64,000 bases of DNA from a virus: IMG/VR virus record IMGVR_UViG_3300010371_000029, positions 1 through 64,000 of that record. The stretch is one strand, 5' to 3'. The notes below the pieces were generated by a model. It searched no databases. It worked only from the letters and a program-made list of their open reading frames with translations, and was not told the DNA's origin. Of the stretch, positions 22,091-30,880 are shown piece by piece (positions within the stretch are counted from its first letter, which is position 1; the number at the start of each line of letters is the position of its first letter). Both the position numbers and the translations under genes were made by a program.

Positions 22091-23095
22091 ATGCCTCGTA
22101 ACAGTTTCCAGTCTTCGCCTGAGTTGGACGAAATTCTTCGCCGTAGCGGTAATCAGGCTAACCGCGCCGATGCTCTTGCGGCTACCCGCGAATTGGCGTT
22201 GGCTTTGCAGGAACCTCTCCGAAAGGGCGTTCTCGCTGGTGACATTCTCGACGGCATTTATGAAACCGTTGAGCTTGCCCCAGGTGCTGTTCCCCAATTT
22301 CCTTTAGACCTTTTGGCTCCGGGTACTGAACGCAACTTTGTTGCTTATACCGTCCCCAACCAAGGTAGAATTCCTGAACGTCACGTTGAAGCTGATTACG
22401 TGATGATTCCCACTTACGAAATCGCGGCTGCCATTGACTGGTTGCTCCGATTTGCCCGTGACGCCCGTTGGGACGTTGTGGGTCGGGCTATGGAAGTTCT
22501 CCAAGGTTCATTTGTTAAGAAGATGAACGATGACGGTTGGCACACCATTCTCGCTGCTGGTGTTGACCGTAATATTTTGGTATATGATTCGGATGCTAAT
22601 GCCGGTCAGTTTACCAAACGTCTTGTGAGTCTTATGAAGACGGTTATGCGTCGAAACGGTGGTGGTAATAGTACCAGTTTGAATCGTGGTATTTTGACGG
22701 ATTTGTATCTAAGCCCCGAATGCATCGAAGATGTCCGCAACTGGGGGGTGGATTTGATAGATGAGTTCACCAGACGGGAGATATATGTTAATGAAGGTGC
22801 AGTCACTCGTATTTTCCAAGTCAATTTGCATGAGATTGATGAACTTGGACAAAGCCAAGAATATGAGAATTTCTTCTTGAATCAACTTTCTGGCTCTATT
22901 CAAGGTTCGGACGTTGAATTGTTGGTTGGGTTGGATTTGCGAAATACCGACTCATTCATCAGTCCAGTCAGGCAGCCCGTGGAGATAGTAGAAGACGATA
23001 GTTTGCATCGTCAACGCCGGAGTGGGCTTTACGGTTCGGCGGAATTGGGCTTTGCGGCCCTTGATAATCGTCGAGTTATTCTTGGTTCTTGCTAA
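22091..23095 (+). CDS. Major capsid protein (HK97-fold expected)
   Basis: 334 residues. GGAG precedes the ATG. An N-terminal helical arm (about 1-65) is followed by a loop rich in Pro and Gly, a long helix near 115-145 (IAAAIDWLLRFARDARWDVVGRAM) and alternating strands to FISPVRQPVEI near the end. Size, order after the scaffold and a strong terminator directly after support the call. It assembles the icosahedral shell. Confidence 0.75.
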   Translation: MPRNSFQSSPELDEILRRSGNQANRADALAATRELALALQEPLRKGVLAGDILDGIYETVELAPGAVPQFPLDLLAPGTERNFVAYTVPNQGRIPERHVEADYVMIPTYEIAAAIDWLLRFARDARWDVVGRAMEVLQGSFVKKMNDDGWHTILAAGVDRNILVYDSDANAGQFTKRLVSLMKTVMRRNGGGNSTSLNRGILTDLYLSPECIEDVRNWGVDLIDEFTRREIYVNEGAVTRIFQVNLHEIDELGQSQEYENFFLNQLSGSIQGSDVELLVGLDLRNTDSFISPVRQPVEIVEDDSLHRQRRSGLYGSAELGFAALDNRRVILGSC

Positions 23096-23123
23096 TAGTT
23101 AAATAAAAGTTAAAGTTAAATAT

Positions 23124-23164
23124 AAGAAGCCGTCCAGATTTTTCTGGACGGCTTCTTTGTTTTG
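23124..23164 (+). terminator. Intrinsic terminator after major capsid gene
   Basis: AAGAAGCCGTCCAG, loop ATTTTT, then CTGGACGGCTTCTT: fourteen perfect pairs (23124-23157), followed by TGTTTTG. It ends the head-gene transcript. Confidence 0.9.
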
Positions 23165-23166
23165 GG

Positions 23167-23194
23167 TTGATAATTTTAGGATACAGACTATAAT
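23167..23194 (+). promoter_or_regulatory. Possible sigma70-type promoter
   Basis: TTGATA at 23167-23172, 16 bases, TATAAT at 23189-23194, right after the capsid terminator. It would drive the mobile nuclease gene at 23234 and may have come with it. Confidence 0.5.
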
Positions 23195-23233
23195 ATAACA
23201 GATTTGATAATTTTCACTTATGGGAGCATCAAG

Positions 23234-24358
23234 ATGGGAAGACCAATGGAAAACCTTATAGGCCAAGAGTTTACACGATGGGAAGTTTTGCGTTTAGATA
23301 AAATAGAAAATGGAATTGTTTATTGGTGGTGTAGGTGTAATTGTCCAAAGAAAACGGAACGTTCTATTCCTGCTGGTAGACTAAAAAATCAAGGAAGTAA
23401 AAGTTGTGGATGTTTAATTAAAGAAACGGCAACAAAGCATGGACATCATGATTTAAGAGAATATGCTATTTGGAATTCGATGAAACAAAAATGTTTAAAT
23501 CCTAAAAATAAACAATTTAAAGATTTTGGGGCCAAAGGAATAACAATTTGTAATAGTTGGATTGATTTTTCTAATTTTTATCAAGATATTGGAAATATAG
23601 AAATTGGTTTAAATTTAGTATTAAAAGATGGAGCAAATGTATTTAATAAAGACAATATTGAATTAATTACCAATAAAGAACATAGTAATAGAAAAAAGTC
23701 TAATAAACTAATTACATATGACGGTCGCTCATTATCTATAGCGGAATGGTCTAGAATTACAGGTATAAGTCAAGGTACTTTACGAGCACGTATTTTTAAA
23801 GAGGGTTGGTCAATAGAAAAGGCATTAAATGAACCAGTCAAAATATTAAGAAATATTAATGATTATAACAAAACTCTAGTTCCGGCTTCAGAAGAAGAAA
23901 AAGATAAAATTTTAGAAAAAGGATTAAAAATGTATGAAAAAACTGGAGATATTGAAGTATTAGTAGATAATGAAGCTAGAAATAAGTATAGAGAACTAAG
24001 TAAAGAATGGAAAATGAAAAATAGATATTTAACAAAGGAATATTTGTCTAGAATGATTAGACGTTATGCAAATGTGATTTCTAAATCTAAACAAAAGGGT
24101 ATAAATAATTATTTAACTTTTGAAGAATTTTGTGACCTTATATCAATTGGAAAATGTCATTATTGTTTTCAACCTCTCAATCCAACTGGAAGCGGAATTG
24201 ACCGAAAAGATAGTTATCAAGGTTATTCAATAGATAACTGTGTACCGTGTTGCGCACGTTGTAATAGTGCTTTCGGCAGAAACTTTACCTATGAGGAAAA
24301 GCTCGTTTTAGCAGAAACTATAAGAAAGATTGATGAAAGCCGGGAAATTCCGGCCTAG
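23234..24358 (+). CDS. HNH homing endonuclease with modular DNA-binding domains
   Basis: ATG at 23234 with GGGAG seven bases upstream (an earlier TTG at 23204 is less likely). Modules in order: a Cys-rich module (WWCRCNCPKK..KSCGC), an AP2-like segment (GITICNSWIDFSNFYQDIG), a NUMOD-like helix-turn-helix (SIAEWSRITGISQGTLRARI), and a C-terminal HNH-type nuclease with CHYCFQPL, GIDRKDSYQGY and CVPCCARCN. Very AT-rich. It occupies its own transcription unit between two terminators, so it interrupts nothing. Confidence 0.85.
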   Translation: MGRPMENLIGQEFTRWEVLRLDKIENGIVYWWCRCNCPKKTERSIPAGRLKNQGSKSCGCLIKETATKHGHHDLREYAIWNSMKQKCLNPKNKQFKDFGAKGITICNSWIDFSNFYQDIGNIEIGLNLVLKDGANVFNKDNIELITNKEHSNRKKSNKLITYDGRSLSIAEWSRITGISQGTLRARIFKEGWSIEKALNEPVKILRNINDYNKTLVPASEEEKDKILEKGLKMYEKTGDIEVLVDNEARNKYRELSKEWKMKNRYLTKEYLSRMIRRYANVISKSKQKGINNYLTFEEFCDLISIGKCHYCFQPLNPTGSGIDRKDSYQGYSIDNCVPCCARCNSAFGRNFTYEEKLVLAETIRKIDESREIPA

Positions 24359-24385
24359 AATAATATTATATAATTTTTCTTAACT

Positions 24386-24409
24386 AGGGCTCCTCCGGGA
24401 GCCCTTTTT
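24386..24409 (+). terminator. Intrinsic terminator
   Basis: AGGGCTCC-TCCG-GGAGCCCT followed by TTTT, downstream of the homing endonuclease gene. Confidence 0.85.
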
Positions 24410-24444
24410 CATTTTATAGCGGCGATTGCTGCTTTGGTGTATAA

Positions 24445-24468
24445 AGCCCCTAGTGGGCTCTCTTTTTT
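24445..24468 (+). terminator. Second hairpin terminator before fibre genes
   Basis: AGCCC-CTAGT-GGGCT, then CTCTTTTTT. It lies 36 bases after the previous terminator and only 16 bases before the next gene. Together they insulate the fibre genes. Confidence 0.6.
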
Positions 24469-24483
24469 ACCTATGGTTTTTCT

Positions 24484-25917
24484 ATGCCCTCAATTATACA
24501 AGTTCTCCAAACTAACGGTTCTTCCGGTCAGGTCCTAGTTTCCAATGGAGCGGGCGGATTTACCACTCCCCTTTCAGTTGGAGCTAGTGCTAATGATTTA
24601 ATTCAGGCGGACGGTTCGGGCCTATTAGACGCGGGACAACTCCCTAGTGGGATAACCTATTCGGGCGGCACTTTTAGGATTGACACTACGGATAATTATG
24701 GTGGGTTTCATATCGTAGGGGCCTCTAGCGGGGAAGCTTCACTCTCTCTCCAGCCCTCCAATGTTGATGATGGTGCAGCGGGCCAGTGGATTCTTTATAC
24801 TAATGGTTCAAATTTAAATAATCAGAATGACTTTGCGTTTTATTCATCCGAACTTGGGTCGGCTGTTTTTGTATTACAAAGTTCTACGGGATTTTTAGGA
24901 GTTGGGACAAATAATCCACACTTCCACGTAGATATTAATGGTAATTTACAATCTACCGTTAGTTCTAATCATCACATTGTTACTGGAAATTCTACCAACG
25001 TTAATGGAGATTTCTATTTAAGTCTTGGTTTTTCTGGAGATGTTGTCTCAATTTATGGGGTTCAGCAGGGAACAGGCTCTATTCCTATTTCTTTTAGTTC
25101 TAACGTACTTTTGGGAACTACCACAGATAATTCTACGGGGGTTTTACAGGCTGCTGGGGATATTTCCTTAACTGGAACACTTTCAGCCGGTACTCTTACC
25201 GGGAACGGTGCGGCCATAACTTCTCTAGATGCTGGTCATGTTACCGCTGGAGTTTTAAGTGCGTCTCACGGTGGGGCTGGTTCTGTTTCGGGATTGTTAA
25301 AGGCTAACGGTTCGGGTGTCATAAGTGCTGCTACCGTAGGTAGCGATTATGCTGCCGCAACAAACGGTAGTTCGGGACAGATTCTTGTCTCAAATGGTTC
25401 TGGCGGTTACGGGACTGCTCTGACTGTAGGAGCTACTGGCTCTGATATTGTTCAACTTACTTCAGGAGCCCTTCCTGCTGTTAGCGGCGCTAATTTAACT
25501 AGTATTTCCCATACTCAAATTTCCGGTTTGGCTAATTCGGCCACTACTGATACTACTAACGCTTCCAATATAACATCAGGTACTTTACCAGTCCAACAGG
25601 GCGGTACAGGCACTTTAACTACCGATACTGACGGTTCTACTATAACTTTTGATATGTCTGTTAATAATGTGCATAATGTTGTTTTAGGGGGAAGCAGGAC
25701 CTTAGCCGTCTCAAATGTTTATAACGGTCAGAGGTTTATGCTTCGGCTTACGCAAGATAGCGGAGGTTCACACACAGTAACATGGTTTACTACGATTAAA
25801 TGGGCTGGTGGTTCGCCCCCTACTCTTACAACTACTGGAAGTAAGGCCGATTTATTTGGATTTTTATGTACCGGAACCGGGACTTATGATGGGTTTGTCT
25901 GCGGACAAAATATATAA
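24484..25917 (+). CDS. Tail fibre/structural protein with Gly-Ser-Thr-rich repeats
   Basis: 477 residues. The near-repeat SSGQVLVSNGAGGF/SSGQILVSNGSGGY occurs at about 13 and 300, with TLSAGTLTGNGAAITSLDA and LPVQQGGTGTL between. The last about 100 residues (STITFDMSVNNVHNVVLGGS to DGFVCGQNI) form a compact domain common at the end of phage fibre or neck-appendage proteins. Beta-rich, no Cys except near the end. Likely a trimeric virion fibre or spike component. Confidence 0.6.
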   Translation: MPSIIQVLQTNGSSGQVLVSNGAGGFTTPLSVGASANDLIQADGSGLLDAGQLPSGITYSGGTFRIDTTDNYGGFHIVGASSGEASLSLQPSNVDDGAAGQWILYTNGSNLNNQNDFAFYSSELGSAVFVLQSSTGFLGVGTNNPHFHVDINGNLQSTVSSNHHIVTGNSTNVNGDFYLSLGFSGDVVSIYGVQQGTGSIPISFSSNVLLGTTTDNSTGVLQAAGDISLTGTLSAGTLTGNGAAITSLDAGHVTAGVLSASHGGAGSVSGLLKANGSGVISAATVGSDYAAATNGSSGQILVSNGSGGYGTALTVGATGSDIVQLTSGALPAVSGANLTSISHTQISGLANSATTDTTNASNITSGTLPVQQGGTGTLTTDTDGSTITFDMSVNNVHNVVLGGSRTLAVSNVYNGQRFMLRLTQDSGGSHTVTWFTTIKWAGGSPPTLTTTGSKADLFGFLCTGTGTYDGFVCGQNI

Positions 25918-27818
25918 TGGCTGATGAAATCCAACGTATAGATTTTGACAATCCGGTAATTAAAGGAACTGTAAATCTAGTTTTCAGCGGACAAACTACA
26001 ACTTCTATTGATGCGGCTGTTGATACAAATTCTACTATTCAAACAGCAATGGAATCTCTTTCTAATATTGGAAGTGGAAATATTGCTGTAACTGGAGATT
26101 GGACTTCTGGTTTTCAATTTACATTCCAGGGAGCTTTAGCTAATACAAACGTTTCCCAGATTACGACAGTTAATAATACATTAGTAGCCGCCGATAACTC
26201 AATAAGCGTCACGACGACAACTAGTGGCACAGTCGGACCAGCGGGATTGACGGTCGGAACCGAGATAACACACGGACAAGATGCCACAGCAGCTACGTTT
26301 ACGCTAACGGCTACAGGTGGTGACGGTACGCCACTAACCGGAAGCGGCTGGACATTCGATGGTGTCAATTTCGGGCCAACCGACACGCCGAATACGGCGA
26401 ACTGGACGGCCTCGAATGGATTCAGCACGGGAACGGGGGAAACTATCGCCTTTACGGCCACGATTCCGGGAAGTGGAAAATCACTTCCCGCCTGGGATAC
26501 ATCAACCCTCATCGACTCGGACTCGAACCTGATTACAGTTGCCGACAACAGTACCTTCGCCGATGGTGTAGATTCAGTTGAGGAAGTTGAGACAATCAGT
26601 TGTGTCTATGCACCGTCGAGCGGGAGTTACAACATCGGGACCGGAACTGCAAACTACAACGATTCAGCAGCAACCGTTCAAGGACTAATCAACTCGTATC
26701 TCAGTTCGATTTCTTCAGGCTTCACGGTAACTGTATCGGGAGGAACGTTAGATACTGGCACTGACTTTACGGTGACTTATTTTCCAGCAGGTAGTGTTAG
26801 TTCTAGCGAGTATATGTCAAGCGGTTGGATTGGTAATACGATTAATACTTTAACTTCGATTGGTTCGTTCAATCAGGTCGATACCATCTCCTTAGATTCA
26901 AATGTGGTAAGTGGAACTTTCCATATAAACGACGTTTTAGGCATACCTTATAACGATAACGGCACTCTTGTTTTAGAATATATAGAATCTTATTTAGGAA
27001 TCAGCGGCGGCTCTATTTCTGTCGGGACTCTTTCTTGGGAATACACTTATGGGGCAACTGGAGATAATACTAGTAACACTGCACTATTAGCAGCGGCAGT
27101 TGGCGGGGATGTGCTCGGGTATGGTGGCGTTGCTGGGTACACGTTCATGGAGGGGAGTGGCAGCACGACGGCTGATATTTTTGGAAATGGATATACCGGA
27201 ACGCTGGTGAATAGCCCGAGTTGGGATGTTGATGGCGGCCTTGCATTTGACGGCACAAACTACGTAACGACGGCGTTAACCCTTCCAACAGTCGGCGCGG
27301 TGGTGATTTCATACTTATCAACTGACAACTCAACAGACCGAAGAATTATCGGCGGCGAGGATGCAGACTCGGGTAACCATGGAGTGGGCCTCTCGGTTGA
27401 TATTGCAGGAAATCTCTATGCGATTATCAGAAACAATGGCGCAAACGGCGATATAAGCGGCGGCTCACCTGCATCCATGGCCAGGGAGAACATCCTTATA
27501 TCGTGGGGCAGTTCTGGAACTGCCTTATATAGGAATGGCACGTCAGTAGGTAGCAGTGCAAACATAAGCTCCATTTCCACCGGCGGAATCTCACTTAAAA
27601 TCGGCGGGCCCGGCACTGGCACGCTAGGAGGAAACTTAAAGGGGTCTGTCTTTGTTCTGGGGGTTTTTTCAACCGCCTCAATTCTACCAACTCACGCCGC
27701 CATTGCCTCGAATGACCTGGATAGCTCGCTGACCCAGGCGGTGACGGTGACGCCGAGTACCACCCAAGACGGCAGCGGTTCTATCAATTTAAGTCCAAGT
27801 TTCGTATTATTTATATAG
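25917..27818 (+). CDS. Mosaic repeat protein with lectin-like C-terminal domain, probable virion appendage
   Basis: 633 residues. At least three copies of a beta domain with a VxTIS start and a GFxVTVSGG or GDWTSGFQFTFQG strand; this repeat looks like domains of large secreted planctomycete proteins. Residues about 400-600 resemble a LamG/concanavalin-like lectin (YTFMEGSGSTTADIFGNGYT, GGLAFDGTNYV). Composition changes inside the gene: about 26180-26760 and 27090-27780 are GC-rich with host-like codons, while the flanks and 26760-27080 are AT-rich like the phage. A role in binding the host surface is inferred. The start overlaps the preceding stop (TAATGG). Confidence 0.6.
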   Translation: MADEIQRIDFDNPVIKGTVNLVFSGQTTTSIDAAVDTNSTIQTAMESLSNIGSGNIAVTGDWTSGFQFTFQGALANTNVSQITTVNNTLVAADNSISVTTTTSGTVGPAGLTVGTEITHGQDATAATFTLTATGGDGTPLTGSGWTFDGVNFGPTDTPNTANWTASNGFSTGTGETIAFTATIPGSGKSLPAWDTSTLIDSDSNLITVADNSTFADGVDSVEEVETISCVYAPSSGSYNIGTGTANYNDSAATVQGLINSYLSSISSGFTVTVSGGTLDTGTDFTVTYFPAGSVSSSEYMSSGWIGNTINTLTSIGSFNQVDTISLDSNVVSGTFHINDVLGIPYNDNGTLVLEYIESYLGISGGSISVGTLSWEYTYGATGDNTSNTALLAAAVGGDVLGYGGVAGYTFMEGSGSTTADIFGNGYTGTLVNSPSWDVDGGLAFDGTNYVTTALTLPTVGAVVISYLSTDNSTDRRIIGGEDADSGNHGVGLSVDIAGNLYAIIRNNGANGDISGGSPASMARENILISWGSSGTALYRNGTSVGSSANISSISTGGISLKIGGPGTGTLGGNLKGSVFVLGVFSTASILPTHAAIASNDLDSSLTQAVTVTPSTTQDGSGSINLSPSFVLFI

Positions 27819-27827
27819 GAAGTTTAA

Positions 27828-28193
27828 ATGGCTATTTTCAATCCCAATCCAGTACAGGGTTCAGGTATAACTTATGATTGCTTGTGGATTACCAATATAA
27901 CCATTGCTACCCCCGTTAATCAGGACGGGAATGTTGCGTTCTTTTTAAAAGAATATGGAGTGTGGCCCAGCGGCCAAACTCTTATTACGCCGGCAAGCGG
28001 GGAGCCTTACTATCAAACAACAGGTGGGAACATTGGGCTTTCTCCCAATCCGGTTCAACCTACAATTATTCATAATTACATGTCCCTTATCGAAATGGGC
28101 CTTCCGTTTTCTAACGCACTAGCATCAGGGATTAGTTTAGTAGAAGAAGCTGTCCAGGGTTATATATTAGCTAAAGCCTCAGGTTTAATATGA
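27828..28193 (+). CDS. Probable small structural protein, 121 aa
   Basis: GGAAG upstream of the ATG. Aromatic and Pro/Gly-rich (MAIFNPNPVQGSGITYDCLW), then a segment QPTIIHNYMSLIEMGLPFSN and an amphipathic C-terminal helix (SLVEEAVQGYILAKASGLI). Flanked by virion genes with ATGA overlap to the next. No family recognised. Confidence 0.5.
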   Translation: MAIFNPNPVQGSGITYDCLWITNITIATPVNQDGNVAFFLKEYGVWPSGQTLITPASGEPYYQTTGGNIGLSPNPVQPTIIHNYMSLIEMGLPFSNALASGISLVEEAVQGYILAKASGLI

Positions 28194-28828
28194 ACATTTT
28201 ATTCAATGGCACAAGTGGATTAACGCTTGTAGCTACAATTCAAAGATTGTCCGATGGGTTTTATTATGAGCCTGGTGGTGGCACGTTCAATAGCGCTCCA
28301 CTCTTTTCAGCTAAAGAAATAACTCTAACAGAGGGTTCATCTGAGAATTTGGGCTCTTATACTGGAAGTGCGACTAGCACTTCCTGGAATGATGGATTAT
28401 ACCTTTTAAGAGTTCATAACACTGGTAGTTCTAACGTTTGTATCGGCTCACAAATATTTTCGATTAAGGGCGGCTTCGAGGTTGAAATAGGCGCTGAGAG
28501 CACGGCGTTTGATTATTATTACGCATATTGCAACTACCAACGTAGTTTAACAGGTTCGTCCGAAATGTACGAAATTGTTTGGTTCCACAACGGAGCCCCC
28601 GTAACCTCTGGGATAACTTCACCTAATTTAGAAGTCATAAGCCCAGATGGGACCGATTTAATTAACACTACTCCCACACAAATAGGGTCTACGGGAATTT
28701 ATTCGTATGTCACAACAAACTCGGGTGAATTTATAACAAGTGGAGATTCTTATACTATAATTATGAACGCGACTATAAATGGGTCGTCAAGAAGTTATAG
28801 AACAGTTTTAGGAAGAGATGCTTCTTAA
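28190..28828 (+). CDS. Probable virion protein with immunoglobulin-like fold
   Basis: 212 residues of alternating strands. It has two apparent beta sandwiches: about 1-100, with GLYLLRVHNTGSSNVCIGSQ, and about 125-212, with GIYSYVTTNSGEFITSGDSY. The second copy has the signature of Ig-like modules used on phage surfaces. The stop overlaps the start of an inserted homing endonuclease. Function inferred from fold and neighbours. Confidence 0.5.
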   Translation: MNILFNGTSGLTLVATIQRLSDGFYYEPGGGTFNSAPLFSAKEITLTEGSSENLGSYTGSATSTSWNDGLYLLRVHNTGSSNVCIGSQIFSIKGGFEVEIGAESTAFDYYYAYCNYQRSLTGSSEMYEIVWFHNGAPVTSGITSPNLEVISPDGTDLINTTPTQIGSTGIYSYVTTNSGEFITSGDSYTIIMNATINGSSRSYRTVLGRDAS

Positions 28829-29802
28829 TGATAGTTCATCATAATACGCCATTATATATTTTAAATGAAAGATTTGGTAAATTAAGAGTAATTAGATTTT
28901 TGAATAAAGAAGAACGTACTCGTCCTAAAGGTGGATTTTACTATTTTTTCTTTTGTAAGTGTGACTGTGGGAAAAATTGTATTGTTAATAAAAGAGATTT
29001 AAAAAAGGCTCTTAGGCCCACCCGTTCATGCGGCTGTTTGACAGGAGAAATTATTTCAAAACGTAGACAAAATAAATATATCTATAAAAGATTTGGAAAA
29101 TTATTTGTTTTGGTGCAGAGTTATATAGAAGACACTATACCTTATTTTTGGTGTGAATGTGATTGTGGTAATGTAGTAAATATTCCAAGAAGAAGTTTAG
29201 ATGATGGAAGAACGTGCTGTGGCTGTGAAAGATATAAAGAAAGAACTGAGTTTAATAGAAGAAAACTAGAAAATAAAAGGTTTGGTCGTTTAGTTGTTAA
29301 AAAAATTGAAAGTTTTGGCCCATTAAAATATAAGTGTTTGTGTGACTGTGGTAGAGAAGTTATTAAAAAATCTACAGTTTTGGGTCATAAAGGTGGAGTA
29401 CAATCGTGTGGGGAATGTGATAATAGAGTAAACGGAATAAAAGTTTCTTTTGACCAAGAAAATATTCATAAGCTTATAGGTGGTCAGTTAAATTATAAAA
29501 TAGGTAGATTTGCAGCCGATATAGCTTTTGTAGAAGAAAAAATAATAGTAGAAGTCGATTGTTGGTATTGGCATGCTGATAAATTAGACAAAGACGATAT
29601 AAGAAATAAAAAGTTAATTAATTTGGGTTGGAAAATTATAAGACTTCGATATAGAGTTAAATTACCTAAATTAGAAGATATTAAAATTTGTTTTGCACAA
29701 ATAAAAAATAATAATTTAGTATATCACACAATGAGTGATTGGGGAAAAGGGTCTTTTAAGGTATTTAAAAAGAAGGCCAAAGAGGTTTTATGCCCGCTTT
29801 AG
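28828..29802 (+). CDS. Vsr-like (EDxHD-type) homing endonuclease
   Basis: 324 residues: three Cys-rich modules (FCKCDCGKN..RSCGC; WCECDCGN..CCGC; CLCDCGRE..SCGEC), then a Vsr/DUF559-like nuclease fold. That fold includes NYKIGRFAADIAF, IIVEVDCWYWHADKLD, DIRNKKLINLGWKIIRLR. The acidic residues plus WH match the EDxHD homing nuclease group described with fractured genes and split inteins. Very AT-rich. Its ATG shares one base with the previous stop and its end overlaps the next gene by 13, so it sits in a stop/start junction. Confidence 0.8.
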   Translation: MIVHHNTPLYILNERFGKLRVIRFLNKEERTRPKGGFYYFFFCKCDCGKNCIVNKRDLKKALRPTRSCGCLTGEIISKRRQNKYIYKRFGKLFVLVQSYIEDTIPYFWCECDCGNVVNIPRRSLDDGRTCCGCERYKERTEFNRRKLENKRFGRLVVKKIESFGPLKYKCLCDCGREVIKKSTVLGHKGGVQSCGECDNRVNGIKVSFDQENIHKLIGGQLNYKIGRFAADIAFVEEKIIVEVDCWYWHADKLDKDDIRNKKLINLGWKIIRLRYRVKLPKLEDIKICFAQIKNNNLVYHTMSDWGKGSFKVFKKKAKEVLCPL

Positions 29803-30302
29803 ATGTAAACGGCGTTCTAGAAACAATTTTACGTCAACTTATTAATGATACGTCTGATACTCCAACATATTCAGATGAACGTTTGATACAGTTGCTCGCT
29901 GTTGCAAGTTTTCAGGTAATAAGTGATTGCGACTTTCCTATTAACTACGTCGTTGATTTTAACACAAATACTATAACCCCGGACCCAGTAGATTCGGACC
30001 CACCTGATGATTTTTTTGTCAATTTATGTACACTTAAGGCCGCCTGTATTTTAGATAGAGGGAATTACCGTACCGCTGTCGGGGGTGGTATCAAGATTAG
30101 CGATAGTGGAAGCTTAATAGATACGGTTTCGGCTTTAAAAGGATTTACTGATTTAATGAAAAATGGAAATTGTGCTGCTTATCAGAGTTTATTAGACAGG
30201 TACACTATTGCAAATAGGGCTACGGGCGAGTGTCTGCTAGGCCCATTTTCTTTGGCAATTTTATACCCAGTGGCATTTAGAGACCGCGCAAGGTATTTCT
30301 AG
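29790..30302 (+). CDS. Probable head-tail connector (adaptor) protein
   Basis: 170 residues. Early helices (LETILRQLINDTSDTPTYSDERLIQLLAVASFQVI) and later LCTLKAACILDRGNY are typical of the helical head-completion adaptors that bind the portal. The order within a neck gene set supports it. It overlaps the upstream homing endonuclease, whose insertion placed it between the Ig-like protein and this gene. Confidence 0.5.
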   Translation: MPALDVNGVLETILRQLINDTSDTPTYSDERLIQLLAVASFQVISDCDFPINYVVDFNTNTITPDPVDSDPPDDFFVNLCTLKAACILDRGNYRTAVGGGIKISDSGSLIDTVSALKGFTDLMKNGNCAAYQSLLDRYTIANRATGECLLGPFSLAILYPVAFRDRARYF

Positions 30303-30322
30303 CAAAGGATTTACGACGATTT

Positions 30323-30880
30323 ATGGAAACTGATTTCAATCGTATTACTAACGTACAAATCTCCGATGTATTGATGGAAACTGTAGATTTTAAGGAAGGA
30401 CTTGAAAAACAAAAAAGAGAAGGATTAATAGGAGATTCGCCCTATAAAAATAAAAGACATAAAACCAAGAAGATTTCTACTCCGACGGGGCCGGCTAATG
30501 TTGATGTAGAAATAATTCCTATTGTAAACTGGATGAATTCATTTGATGGGATTTTTACTAAGTATTGTTGTCAGGGTTCAGTAGAAACAATTGAGGAAAA
30601 TTTAAGTTATGCTTCGATGGACATGGAAATAGTTCATAAGCACAAATATTATAATAATCCATATGTTATGTTTAATTGCTCAAATTTAGACTCTTTGTAT
30701 AAAATTTTTAAGATATTAGATGATTTTAGCGAAAGTAATAAAATTGAACATATTGGTTTAAAATATCATCAAATTAAATATAGTTTATCCTTTTTAGATG
30801 GCGAAGTAGCTTATACAGTTAAATGGTATGATATAGTGGCGATGAAGGATTTTATTCAATTTTTAGGGGAAAAGATATGA
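30323..30880 (+). CDS. Hypothetical protein, possibly TYW3-like fold
   Basis: 185 residues, AT-rich like the neighbouring mobile genes. A core motif IVNWMNSFDGIFTKYCCQGS followed later by YVMFNCSNLDSLYKIF resembles the short SCxG plus YVxF pattern of TYW3-like proteins; this is weak. It lies between the connector gene and a broken homing endonuclease, so it may have arrived with mobile DNA. Function unknown. Confidence 0.45.
   Translation: METDFNRITNVQISDVLMETVDFKEGLEKQKREGLIGDSPYKNKRHKTKKISTPTGPANVDVEIIPIVNWMNSFDGIFTKYCCQGSVETIEENLSYASMDMEIVHKHKYYNNPYVMFNCSNLDSLYKIFKILDDFSESNKIEHIGLKYHQIKYSLSFLDGEVAYTVKWYDIVAMKDFIQFLGEKI

Noticed and set aside
24484-27818. Diversity-generating retroelement acting on the fibre genes
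   Set aside because: No reverse transcriptase ORF or template/variable repeat pair was seen in the window.
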